Origin: Ampullaceana balthica
Taxonomy: Eukaryota; Mollusca; Gastropoda; Lymnaeidae
DNA: 64,000 nt
Reading direction: 5' to 3'
Assembly: GCA_944989445.1 (NCBI GenBank)
Contig: CALYLW010000183.1
Span: forward strand, 784,247-848,246
Shown here one piece after another: positions 1 through 10,849 of the stretch (position 1 is the first letter of the stretch; each line of letters starts with the position of its first letter). The position numbers were made by a program, and so were the translations under genes. The notes under the pieces were generated by a model. That model worked only from the letters and a program-made list of their open reading frames with translations. It was not told the DNA's origin and ran no database searches.

Positions 1-321
1 TTGGTTAGTCGGTTCGAAAGTGTGCAAAAGGAAGTGTGGTTTTGGTTGATGTCATTAGAACCTGTGTGGAAAGGTAGAGAGTTTTGTTGCATATTGTGTT
101 GTGGCAAGAAGTGAACGCCATTAAAGATTGTTTTCCGTTAGTGGATTTTGTGTTATTCTTGTGTATTAGAAATATGAATCTGGTAGCAAACAGTCCAGAC
201 TCACATATAAAGGCGCTTGTGACAAGGTAAAAAGCAGGTAATAATATGCTTGACTATGAGTAAGAAACTGTTAACAACAACATAACATATTATTTAAGAA
301 TACACATCCCCCCCATGACAT
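1..321. other. Unassigned sequence at window start
   Basis: AT-rich non-coding sequence. I see no open frame with family features, no repeat shared with the rest of the window, and no RNA-like fold. It may be intronic or intergenic. Confidence 0.3.
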
Positions 322-442
322 TGTGATCCTATGGGGTCCTAATGTTTCCATTAGAACTTCTTGGGTCTAGGTATACTTGGTGGCCCCCATCTCCTCTCCG
401 AGTTAGCGTTGGACTTTTCAGCAACAGTCATTCATCAATATT
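322..442 (-). repeat. SINE tail fragment (tRNA head missing)
   Basis: Read on the minus strand this matches the body and 3' end of the SINE at 36405-36605. Shared blocks are GATGAATGACT, a GATGGG..GCC..CCA block, and the end GTTCTAATGGAAACATTAG followed by an ACCCC tract. The tRNA-like head with A and B boxes is absent, so this is a truncated copy. The short frame at 361-561 lies over it and is not a gene. Confidence 0.6.
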
Positions 443-816
443 ATATATACATAAATCTTAATAAAACCCTTATCAATAATTTAATACAAAATTTTATTTT
501 AAAAGCTGAGACTTTAATCAGTATTAGTGACACCTGCCCAATATTAAATACAATTTATTAAAATATTGGGAATCATGGAGAAACATCTAGAACTATTATT
601 TATATTAAAATTATATAATTTACTGTCAAGTTACTTACATTGAGGTTCTTAAATTATCTAGATATTTATTGAGAGACCATAAAACTATAACAAGATGGCA
701 GATGGAAAATAAAAATATATTCTATTACAAAAGATTAAAGAATACTAAAATAGCACTTATCAATTAAGAATATAAAAAAAGACATTTTTGTACATGAATG
801 CATGGGTAAAAATTAG
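443..816. other. Unassigned AT-rich sequence
   Basis: No coding frame, repeat family or structured RNA recognised. Confidence 0.3.
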
Positions 817-1005
817 GGTCTGTACCGGATTCAAATTTTTAAAATCCGACCAGAGCCGTTTTGACCAGATTTATGAAGTGAAATCCGGCCGGAGCCACTA
901 TATATATATATATATATATATATTAAGGCTCTACTGGCCAGCCGAATTTTAAAAAATTGTCGGATTCTGAATTTGCCGGAGCCAAAATTCGGTACACACT
1001 TAATA
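817..1005. mobile_element. Short inverted-repeat element (MITE-like) with TA core
   Basis: The ends are inverted relatives: GTCTGTACCGGATTC on the left, and the complement of GAGCCAAAATTCGGTACACAC on the right. Subterminal 'CCGGAGCC' words face each other around a (TA)n run at 900-923. The same words recur at about 33313-33550, so this is a dispersed non-autonomous family. No clear target-site duplication was found, so the class is unknown. Confidence 0.5.
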
Positions 1006-1321
1006 TAAATAAATAAAAATATGAAGGAAATATGCATTTAAATTTAATATGTAAATATCTTAATCTAAGGAGCTATGTGCTGTAATCAAGGTCAAAGGAA
1101 AACATCTATCACATGTCACTAGGCCTATTACTAATAGACTAATAGTATCAGTTAGGGCAACCACCAGTGAGCAGGCATTGCATTTCATAAAAATGAAGGA
1201 ACTGTCTATTGGTAGTAGAGTACCAATAGCAGATACTAAGGGAGAGAGCTATTGGTAGTCAGCCAATCAAATGAAACCAATACTTAATAGCTTCTGATAT
1301 AAGGTTTCTTAAAATTCATTT

Positions 1322-1420
1322 CATCTTCAAGCTTCTTTGGTCTCATGGTAGTGTGTAGGCTTGTTGTACTGAAGTTTATCTGATATAGGGTTCGAGTTTC
1401 AGTTGTGGATCTTTTTTTTT
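1322..1420 (+). repeat. tRNA-like SINE head (candidate)
   Basis: It contains a TTTGGTCTCATGGTAGTG block resembling a degenerate A box and GGTTCGAGTTTC resembling a B box, followed by a T-run. A similar head occurs at 8090-8180 (TGTGGTCTCACGG...GGTTCGAGTTTTG). This is the layout of a tRNA-derived SINE. The body is not clearly delimited and the A box is a poor match. Confidence 0.35.
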
Positions 1421-2526
1421 CTTTCTTTTGCATTTGTCTTTTCAAATACTTTCAACGATCTTTAATTTTTAAATATGAAGTCATGGTTGGTTTTTAGGTG
1501 TTATCTAAAATAGAAAATTATTGTCATCCTGCCAAATATATGCTGCATAATCTTAAAGAGTTTCAATATTCATATAAGTTACTGCTACAAGTGCTTTACC
1601 TATTGCTATTAACACCAACCAGCAAACCATTCAGAAATATATTTTTACATAATTTTTTTAAATAAAAGGCTAAAACTAAAATGAAGTACATGTAATTACA
1701 GTATTATTAATATGTTAGCAAGGACTAAAAAAAATACCTGAAACTCCCAATATCACTTAAAAGACATATAGACCTACGATAATACATCAACATTATACTA
1801 ATACTATATTTTATGATAAATGACTAATTTAAACCAAGACCAACTATCAGCCATCCAGTCTCACCCCCACCCCCCCACCCCCCAATTACTTTATCAGCCA
1901 TCCAGAAGTTTGTCCTAGTTACTTTATTATTGATATTATTCGCATTGGGAATAGAACTAATGATAATGAAATCAATTTAACATTCTTATAATTACAAATC
2001 AATTACAGCTGACAAGACAAAGCACAACTATTTATTAAAAATAAATAAATAAGCTATGATAACTAATGTATGTATACTAAATTAGAACGTGGTAAAAATA
2101 AAAACAAAACTGGACCAATGACCAACAGTTACCAATAGTAATGCAAGTTTTAGTTAATAATTTTCAACATGAAACTAAAAATATCACCTAGTAGTAGTTT
2201 TATTAAGAGTTGAGAACCAATAGCAGATAGCTCCGGCTGTGGCTATTACTATTGGTACTCAACTACCAATAGCGCTCTACAACTACAAGTTATTGGTAGC
2301 TGACTACCAATGTAGCCTAAATGAAAGCAGGTCAAAAGTTTTTGATTTGTAATTATGTATGAGTGGGTGGGAGGGGGGGAGATTGAGATCAGTATCAGTG
2401 CCAATGCTTTTGTGCCTTTACTTTTAGACTTAAAATTTAATAAGCTAAACTAAAGTAAGAAAGTTAAAGTCTTATTATTTAGTGAAGACGTTTTGTATTT
2501 GCACCATATGACCCGTTCCTTAACTT
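1421..2526. other. Non-coding, with short 'ACCAATAG' repeats
   Basis: There is no gene. The words 'ctaccaatagc' and 'attggtag' recur in both orientations at about 1208-1262 and 2215-2320, giving loose inverted symmetry. A C-rich run lies at 1862-1885. The function, if any, is unknown. Confidence 0.3.
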
Positions 2527-4123
2527 AAAGGCAAGCGTTATTCGCACTGCCAAAACCGTGCGGATAATGTTTGTCATTCTCCGCACGGTTTTGACCGTGA
2601 GAATAATGTCGAACAAATTAAATTAACATTTTAACCGTCTTTCGAGTGACTGGAACTGGAATCTTATTATTGTATCCATTTTAGCAATAATCTGAGCTGA
2701 TCTACATATTGTTATTTAATGTTTAATCATTAATTTATTAATGAGAAATGCTACGGATTTAGCTGATATCAAACTACTCTGTATTATTAACTGTTCCAGT
2801 GTGCTCAACTTTGTATTTTTATTCTATGTCTATATATCATGAAGTACCTTTATTAACTTTTATTCATAATTGGACGAGACTCTGTAATTAAAAAGGCTAA
2901 TTATTATTCTCCCAAAACTAGCATTGTACCTGTGGTAAGCATAAATCAATTAAGTTAAAATTTAATTTAAAGCATGCAAAAGCGAAAGACCATATAATGG
3001 TATACTATAGCATAAAAATGTAAAAGTGAGAATCTGTAACAGTGACTAACAGAATAGATAAGACAGGCATGGGTGGGGGAACAATAAATGGTTTCTGCGA
3101 AAGAGCCTGCTTGAGTGTTTGCAAACATCCTCACTGTGGTTGTAAAACAAAAAAAAACAAACACAAAATAAAAGTAAGACCATCCTAGGATTCGATCCGC
3201 TTACCATTATGATTAGTCAGATTAGTCATTAGTGGAACTGAGCTTAGACTAACCACTCACCAGGAGAAGCTGATGACAAAACGCGTTATTTTAAAATTAT
3301 AAGTAATTATCATTAATTGGACACCAATGATTTTTATGGCAATGCTACTCAAAAATTTCAGTAATCATGACATTCTAATTAGTATTAGCTATAAATTACA
3401 CATTTTAGCCTAAATTGAGTGATATCAGCTATTATATTGTCTACACAGGGCGCGTTTTATTTTTCAATGTGACCAGCCACTAGAATATGCATGCGCCGAC
3501 GGCCCATGCGGATAATACTCGGCATTATCTGCATGGGCATGGCCAAAACTGTGTGAATAATCACTTCATAACTTAAATGATTGATTGAGAACCATCCATG
3601 ATTCAATTTTCAACAAGAAGAAAATGAAAATAAACTAACACTAAAAATAAAAGTAATTATTAAATATAAATTAAAGTTTCGGACGTTAAACTCAATGATT
3701 ACCAAATTCAAATTGAAGGCCGACTTGACTATTTCTTCACTTCGACTCCAGTGTTCATTAATTTTTATTGAATCAGTTGTTCGTATACATTTCATTAAGG
3801 TAGTGGCTATTGAGACGCAAATAAAAAAAATGAAATCATGTCACTAAAATTGAAGAGTTACCAGTAAGCCATAATATTGAAGAGTTTAGTAAATAAGTTT
3901 AAAAATAACAAATTTTATCGAGCCTTGCTGGCCGCATGGATAGAGCCATGGATAGCTGAATTGGTGGCCCGGAGTTCGATTTTCATTTGGGTAGTCTTTT
4001 TTTTTGTAAAATAAATTGATAATTAATCATAATTTTTTTTATGATTTGTCCCCGACAGAATCACATTTTAGGTTTTGGGAAAGGTTTTAGGGTGTGGGTT
4101 AGGTTTAGTGATAGGTTTTAGTG

Positions 4124-4778
4124 TAATCCTGCAGTTTCTACAAGTATATTATTTCACAGCGAAATTTAATTTATCGCGAGAACTTACGTTTTTAATTCAT
4201 TGAATGCATTAATATATGTTATATTTTAGCTATTATAGCACTAATTTGTAAGTGTTATTAATTTCTAAGGCATTTTTCAGCCCTTAAAGCTACATAATCG
4301 GAGTGGGATACATCCATTTTGTTTATGTAGTACTCTACTTGCCGAGTTGTCACAGTAAGATGCCAAATGGAAATTTTTCACTTAAAAACAAACAAAATAA
4401 GAATCAAACATCTAGTAACGAAATGAAAAATGAAATTGTCTTTAAAATATTTATTTATCTTCTGAGAACATAAAAATAGATGAAAAATACCTTTTAAAAA
4501 ACATTTTTAGTCAGTAAATTTATTTTAGCATGGGTCGAGCCAGGTAAAAAAACATCTGGCTAGGTAAACAAAATGGACGTATCATGACCAGATTATGTAT
4601 TATAGAGCCGAAAAAATGCCTTCGAAATTAAACAGACTTACAAATTAGCGCTGTAATAGCTGAAATACAACATATAATAATGCATAATTTAATAAATTAA
4701 AAACGTAAGTTCGTAAGTTCTCGCGAGAAAATTAAATTTCGCTGTGAAATAATATATGTGTAGAAACTGCATGATTAC
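4124..4778. repeat. Inner inverted repeat inside the fold-back element
   Basis: The arms 4124-4330 and 4560-4778 are reverse complements of about 210 bp (for example GCAGTTTCTACA against TGTAGAAACTGC, and CCATTTTGTTTA against TAAACAAAATGG). They flank a ~230 bp loop. G-rich runs of the type TTTTAGGGTGTGGGTTAGG lie at 4076-4120 and 4780-4955 on either side, in the same orientation. Confidence 0.7.
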
Positions 4779-5714
4779 CGGTTTTAGGGTGTGGGTTAGG
4801 TTTAGTGATAGATTTTAGGGTGTGGGTTACTCGGGTTAGTTTTAGTAGTGATAGGTTTTAGGGTTTGGGTTAGTGATGTGATAGGTTTAAGAGTTTGGGT
4901 TAGGTTAGTGATAGATTTTAGGGTTTGGGCTTGGGTTAGTGATACATTTTAGGCAGCGCTTTTTTTTGTGCAAAGTGATTATTCGCACGGTTTTGGCCGT
5001 GGGGATAATGCAGAGTATTATCCACATGGGTCGTCGGCGCATGCGTATTCTAGGGGCTGGTCACGTTGAAAAAAAAACGCGCCCGGTGTAGACAAAATAA
5101 AAGCCGATATCACTCGATTTCAGCTAAAATGTGTAATTTATATGCTAATACAAATTAAAATTTCATGATTACTGAAGTTTTAAAGTAGCACTGCCATAAA
5201 AAAATGATTGGTGTCCAAGTAATGATAATTCTTATAATTTTAAAATAACGACGTTAAATCGTCAGCTTCTCCAGGTGAATGGTTAGTCTAGCTTAGTTCC
5301 ATTTAGCATAATGGTATGCGGATCGAATCCCAGGACGCTCTTACTTATTTTTTATTTATTTTTTGGAGGTTATTTATTTTTTTGGGTGTTTTTTTGTTTG
5401 CTTTACAACCACAGTGAGGATTTTTGCAAACACTCAAGTAGGCTCTTTCCCAGAAACATTTTATTATTCCCCCACCCATGCCCGTCTTATCACTTCTGTA
5501 ACTCACTGTTACAGATTCTCACTTTTAAATTTCTATGCTATACCATTATATTATATAGTCTTTCGCTTTTGCATGCTTTAAATTAAATTAGTTGATTTAT
5601 GATGATTACAGGTACAATGCTAGTTTTGGGGAGAATAATAATTAGCCTTTTGTAATTACAGAGCCTCGTCCAATTATGAATGAAAATGAAAGTTAATAAA
5701 TGTTCTTTATAATA

Positions 5715-6049
5715 TCCTATATAATAAAAGGCTAAGTCTGTCCCGTCATCTATAGCGATTGGTCTCTCAAACACACATGACTCCTACAGCCAATCATATC
5801 AAGTTTACGCGGATGTTGAAAACGAGTTATTTTGGTGCAGTATTTATTCCAAGACTTTATTTTGAGTTATGCGCGTTGGGATTTATAGTTAAAAGCTCTG
5901 TTTTTACGAGTTATTTATTTTAACTATAATGAATAGTATTTTTGACGTGATGCACATGTATGCCCGTCGAGACGGCTGTTGAAGGGGAGTTACAACATGC
6001 CACCAAACGGTGGCGGAACGTCCTTGGACGGGCTTGGTTGCTCGTATAG
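5715..6049 (+). mobile_element. Helitron-like insertion in the right arm
   Basis: This block is missing from the left arm, which gives a natural empty-site comparison. It begins TCCTATATAATAAAAGG, of the TC type expected for a Helitron 5' end. It finishes with a hairpin (CGTCC TTG GGACG-like, about 6019-6030) a short distance before CTCGTATAG. The terminal tetranucleotide is not a clean CTAG, so the assignment is probable rather than certain. Confidence 0.5.
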
Positions 6050-6559
6050 AATAAAAATACAAAGTTTGAGTGCACTGGAACAGTTAATAATAGTTTTATA
6101 TCAGCTAAAAGACGGTTAAAATGAAAATTTAATTATTTTTATACCCTCCAAACCAAAATATGTCAATAAGCAGTGATACATAAATAATAAGCAGTTAGTA
6201 ATAAGAATTTAGATATCGTTTGGCATCATTATCATGGTCAAACCCGTGCGGCAATGTGAATAACGCTAGGCATTATTCGCACGGTTTAACGTGCGGATAA
6301 TTTTGGACATTCATTATTCGCACTGCCAAAACCGTGCGAATAACGCTTACCTTTTTTTGTGACAGTACGCACCCGTACGGGGTACCGGCACTTTTTTCAA
6401 TGTGGGAAAAAATTATTACTTTTCTTATATTTTAACGTTTATTTTTATTGGTCAATTATAAAATAAAATTGTTTTATACACTTAGTATCTGTGCAGTTGT
6501 GATTTAGCTTGCAATGAGGTGCGAACTGGTAGTTAAAGTTAGGCAATACATCACTGAGT

Positions 6560-6955
6560 ACTGGCACCTATTTTTTTTTACAAATAAATAGAAGTAAAAA
6601 AAGATTTTTAAAAACCATGTTTTTATAAGCGGACTAAAAAGAAGAAAATAAGTTAAAACTTATTAGTTCAAGTACTTTCATTTAATATGACTAAAAACGT
6701 GGGGCGGGTGTTTGGTATAAAAATTAAAGATTTCTAATTTAGAAGGCAAAAGAGAGATCTATAAGTGAGAGAATGAGTGAACCGCATATGTTAAACCTCA
6801 TACGCGCCGGCCCCACGTTTTTAGTCATATTAAATGAAAGTAATTGAACTACTGTAATAAGTTTTAACTTATTTTCTTCTTTTTAGTCCGCTTATAAAAA
6901 TGTGGTTTTTAAAAATCTTTTTTTTACTTCTATTTATTTTATTCTTTTTAGTCCA
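6560..6955. mobile_element. Fold-back MITE, family 'CGTGGGGCGGG', copy 1
   Basis: The arms 6560-6705 and 6800-6955 are reverse complements. Each contains TATGACTAAAAACGTGGGGC at its inner end and CTTCTTTTTAGTCC-type sequence further out, flanking a ~95 bp spacer. Related copies occur at 20555-20835, 21085-21330 and 31262-31610. No coding capacity. Confidence 0.7.
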
Positions 6956-7139
6956 CTTATAACAACCTGGTTTTGAAAAATATATTTTTAAAAAATATTT
7001 TTTTACCTCTATTTATTTTACAAAACACCTCACAAGCGCCCGCCCAACGTTTTAAAAACATTGTGATGTGGTCACGGGTTGAACTCACGGATGTCAACAA
7101 AAGCACACGGTACAGATTCTTATATATAGTATAGACTAT

Positions 7140-7290
7140 ATATAAACTAAAAAGTTCAATAATTTAATAACGGTACATTCGATCGATCTGACATTTTGAT
7201 ACAAGGCATTGTCATCCAAGATCTATCTGTGGTAAAATTTTCAGATCTCTAGGACCATCAGAAGTGGTTCAATTTTACGTTGGCAGATTT
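7140..7290. repeat. HINE-like core fragment, variant C
   Basis: It contains the family core word TTCGATCGATCTGA followed by a diverged block (TGTCATCCAAGATCTATC). The same variant recurs at 20935-21060. There are no complete ends. Confidence 0.5.
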
Positions 7291-7356
7291 GAAAAAATCT
7301 TGGACAACCAAACCAACAAACAGGAACGAAAGCAAGTTAATAAAAACGTGGTAATA

Positions 7357-7811
7357 AAACAAACCCGTAAAAACAAAGTTTTTGACTATAAATCCCTTAT
7401 ATCTGAGACATAACTAACAGTATTGATTATCTTCAAACGCTACAAACAGTTACAGACTGACACCGAGTGATGTCCCTTGTCTTTAATAAATGGGGGTGGG
7501 ACGTGAGGGGGTGTCGGCACGACGGTCGGCGTCAACTCAAACTCACGTGGAAGTGGAAGAAAAAAACAATAACAAACCGTGAATTTGAATTACATACCTC
7601 ATATAAGGATAAACTAAAAATGCATTAATTTAATTACGGTACAATCGATCGATCTGAAATTTTAATACGATGCATTGTTAGGTGAGATGGGTCCGTGTGC
7701 CAAATTTCAGCTTGATCGGATCACTGGAAGTGGGTCATTTTCGACTTTTCTTTTTCCGCCCGCCCGCGACAGAGATGATGAGACGGCCGCCAAGTTAATA
7801 TAAGGGATTTT
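7357..7811 (-). mobile_element. HINE-like repeat, copy 1 (non-autonomous Helentron candidate)
   Basis: This is the first full copy of the most abundant repeat here. Low-coordinate end: ACCCGTAAAAAC AAA GTTTTT, a 6-bp-stem hairpin, then AAATCCCTTATAT. High-coordinate end: ATATAAGGGATTT, the exact complement of that 13-mer. The core contains TTCGATCGATCTGAAAT and CAAATTTCAG. Subterminal inverted repeats, a hairpin outside one of them and a simple repeat inside the other match the plan known for Helentron-associated elements (DINE-1/HINE). Strand is set by putting the hairpin at the 3' end. No protein is encoded. Confidence 0.55.
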
Positions 7812-8089
7812 AAAAAAGCACTGGTTTTAGGGATAGGTTTAGGGATAGTTACTCCTTTCTTCAATTTTTTAAATCCCTTTTAAGTTTCAAAGTGGGTGGA
7901 TATCGCGCAATGCGGGGCATACACTGTAAAGCTTGGTTGTCGCGTCCTACGCGGCATACACTGTGTCCTACATCGAGAAAGTAGAAACCGCGTAAATGTG
8001 TGTGTGATGTCACATTTTCCTCTTTCATCCGGGTCCGTTTCATGTGACTACTTTATAATATTTTTAAAAATTCATACGGCCATACGGTA

Positions 8090-8190
8090 CATGAGCTTCT
8101 GTGGTCTCACGGTTAGGACATTAGATTCTTGAACACTAGGTGTCAGGTGGAGGTTCGAGTTTTGTTTGAGTCTTTTTTTTAAAAGTTTGT
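8090..8190 (+). repeat. tRNA-like SINE head (candidate)
   Basis: TGTGGTCTCACGGTTAGG and GGTTCGAGTTTTG stand in the positions of A and B boxes, followed by a T-run. It is similar to 1322-1420. Downstream at 8200-8345 a ~75-bp block (TTTTAGGG..TGGGTTAGGTTTAGTTGTC) is directly duplicated. Confidence 0.35.
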
Positions 8191-9809
8191 AGTTTCAGTT
8201 TTAGGGTCTGGGTTAGGTTTAGTTGTCTATTTTTAAAAATTAAAATAGAAAAGAGTTTCGTTTGAGTCTTTTTTTTTAAGGTTGTAGTTTCAGTTTTAGG
8301 GACTGGGTTAGGTTTAGTTGTCTATTTTTTAAATTAAAATAGAATAAACAACAAATATAATATAGCAACCAAAAATATGATTTATCGAGCGCACCGTTCT
8401 CTTTGCTTTTACCAAATTAATTTTAAAATCATAAATCTTTTAAAAAATAAATTTTAAGCTATTAAGGTGGACTGGGTATACCAAAATAAACAGTGTAGGC
8501 TGAGTAATGCGCGCCATCCACCCTCCACAATCTAGACTGCGTAATGAGTGTCATCCACCCAACTGAGTTTAGACTGCGGGCTACGTGGTGTCTACCATCG
8601 GCCTTTAAGTTTTTATAAAGACGTCTGAGTCGTTTGCGTCTCAATAGCCTGTGACTGTGTGAACAACTGTGTGCTATACTATACACTCATTATACAGATA
8701 CTATACTTATACTGACTATACTATAGTAGACTATACTATTACTATTACCCTGTCGCCTTTCATTAAATACGAATATGATCACATATATCGACTGGTATAC
8801 CTATTTCCCTATCCCATTGGTTCATCTTCAGCTTAATGAATCTTTTAGAACTAACAGTTCATTAAGATGCACTTGGTATATGGTATATAGAACTTCTTAC
8901 GTTATTTTGTTTCCGACCAAATTGATGAGAAACTCTGACTCTGTTTTCTATTTACCCCGCCATTTCAAATTAAACGGAAGCGACAGTCATGTGATAAAAA
9001 CATGTCCTTTCTTATTTACGGGTCCCTATTCTAAAACGCAATTTAATAAGCAGTCTAGCAGTCTTTTTCTTTTTGCGTTATGTGAAATTAACTTTTCTTT
9101 GTTTATTTTAAATTTATTTTAATTTAATTTGTTGATTATATTTTTAAGCCCAATAAAATACATTTAGGAAAATTAAAAAAGGAAAGCGTTATCCCCAGAA
9201 TTCTGCGAATAACGTTGAACGTTATACCAGTGGCGTCGCTGGGGCGGGGGGTGGGGGGGGAGGGGGGGTGGGACGCTCCGGGTGACACCCATCAAGGGGT
9301 GACACCCGAGTTTAAAATTTTACAGTGTACGATTTTGATGTCAGAAAAAAAGATGTCAAATTTTTTCATCTAGAAAGAAATTAAGAAATACAATGAAATA
9401 CGTTAAACGCGAAAACTTTTATTAAGAAATTATAAGTTAACTTGCAATAATAAAACAGTCCCAACACACAAACAACATTAAATTAAATTAGGAAAAAAAG
9501 AAAAGAAACAGTCGCAGCAGAGAGATCTTTAAAAAAGGCTGGACATGAAAGAGGCGGTGTCTTATGTTTTAAAAGATATAAAGCCATTTTGGCTTGGACA
9601 CACAGACAGCATGGACGAATCCCACCTCATGACTCCCTCCACCACAGTGGGGTTGGGGGAGTAGGATTTTTAATCCCCCCCCCACACCCCACCAAAATAT
9701 AAATAAATAATCAAAAGATGGGTTTTCTTTGTTGGTTTTTTTCTAGGGGAAAATTATGAATTCAATAGCCTATCTTTGAGTTAATATTTCGTTTTATATA
9801 TTATGTTTA
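8191..9809. other. Non-coding, with G-runs and a fold-back element end
   Basis: I recognise no gene. A 115-codon open frame at 8775-9122 has no family features. At 9178-9225 a word AAAGGAAAGCGTTAT resembles the tip of the 2527-6352 fold-back element. G/C homopolymer tracts occur at 9240-9275 and 9655-9695. Confidence 0.3.
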
Positions 9810-10089
9810 GGGGCCGTCCATAAAGTACGTCACGCTCCAGAGGGGGGGGGGAGGGTGTGTAAGAAAGTGTGACAGTTTGTGACAGGGGGAGGGGGGGTCC
9901 CGCGATGTGTGACGTCACGCTGTTTTATATTAAATTTTGATTATTTTATTAATAAAAAACAACATTTTTGTTCGAAAGTGTGACGTACTTTAGGGGGGGG
10001 GGTCCGAGATGTGTGACAGTTTGTGACAGGGGGGGAGGGGGGAGTTAAAAATGGTAAAAAATAGCGTGACGTACTTTATGGACGGCCCC
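9810..10089. mobile_element. MITE with 27-bp perfect terminal inverted repeats
   Basis: The ends begin GGGGCCGTCCATAAAGTACG and are perfect complements over 27 bp. The element is 280 bp with no coding capacity. TTA directly flanks both ends (9807-9809 and 10090-10092), a likely 3-bp target duplication, as in PIF/Harbinger elements (TWA). Inside, G-runs and the word GTGTGACAGTTTGTGACAGG are repeated. A related end (TTTATAGACGGCCCC) lies at 49898-49915. Confidence 0.75.
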
Positions 10090-10129
10090 TTACAAAGTAA
10101 CCTCACAATGGCTCCATGCTATATCTTTA

Positions 10130-10843
10130 TCTCTATATATATAAGACGCATTTGTTGTCTGTCTGTCTGTCTGTTCCCTAATAACTCAAGATCCAGACAA
10201 CCAAATATTGTGAAATTTGGTACACGTACACAAAATTATACCGGAAAGGTTATTAAAAAGGTTTCGTTCCATATATAAAAGATACTGAGGGCCGGGGGCC
10301 CAAAATGTAGTTTTTCCTTAATTGAGCTATATAAAATAAAAATTATTGAAAATTAAGACGTAAAATAATGACGCAAAATAATAAACATTTTGGTGTCGAG
10401 ATTAACAAGAAGGCGACTATCGCCATAAAATAATTGTTTTGTTGTTGTTGCTTTGTTGTTGTAGTTGTTGTTTTGTTGTTGTTGCTTTGTTGTTGTTGTA
10501 GTTGTTTTTTTTTGTTGTTGTTTTTGTTATTGGTGCTGTTGTTGTTGTCAACATCCCTTGCCCTGCGACGACAATGTCCTTCATGTTGTTGTTGCTTAGT
10601 TGTTGTTGCTGTTGTTGTTGTAGTTGTTGTTTTATTGTTGTTGCTTTGTTGTTGTTGTTGTTGTTATAGTTGTTGTTTTGTTGTTGTTGTTTTTGTTGTT
10701 GTTTTGTTTTTGTTGTTTTGTTGTTGTTTTTGTTATTGTTTTGTTTTTGTTGTTTTGTTGTTGTTTTTGTTGTTTTTTGTTGTTGTTTTTGTTTTTGATG
10801 CTGTTGTAGTTAAACCCGGGTACAGCCGGGTACTTGCCCCTAG
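10130..10843 (+). mobile_element. Helitron of the TTG/CAA family, copy 1 (complete)
   Basis: The 5' end reads TCTCTATATATATAAGACGC preceded by A. The 3' end has the hairpin ACCCGG..CCGGGT, then ACTTGCCC, then CTAG followed by T. These are canonical Helitron ends with A/T insertion. The interior is about 370 bp of TTG-based trinucleotide repeat interrupted by one conserved non-repetitive island (10549-10585). The long Val/Leu/Cys-rich frames over the repeat are artefacts of it. No Rep/helicase gene is present, so it is non-autonomous. Confidence 0.8.
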
Positions 10844-10849
10844 TTATTA

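Larger units (their letters stand above)
2527..6352. mobile_element. Large nested fold-back element (~3.8 kb)
   Basis: The left arm (2527-3570) and right arm (4971-6352, less a 335-bp insertion) are reverse complements along about 1.05 kb. Matched landmarks include the 'CGCACGGTTTTGG' palindromic words, 'GACCAGCC', and 'AAGCATGCAAAAGCGAAAGAC' (2973) against its complement at 5560. Both tips read AAAGG(C/T)AAGCGTTATTCGC, giving a terminal inverted repeat. The ~1.4 kb spacer holds a second inverted repeat. The short frames at 2967-3164, 5311-5586 and 5363-5581 are mirror images of the same arm and are not genes. No transposase is visible, so it is probably non-autonomous. The class is unassigned. 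Confidence 0.75.

Noticed and set aside
4060..4960. Interstitial telomere repeat
   Set aside because: TTTTAGGGTGTGGGTTAGG-type tracts are irregular and lie inside a fold-back element. There is no uniform TTAGGG array.
8775..9122. 115-codon open frame
   Set aside because: No recognisable motif or splice support, AT-rich low-complexity end (SLFLFALCEINFSLFILNLF). Length is within chance for this composition.
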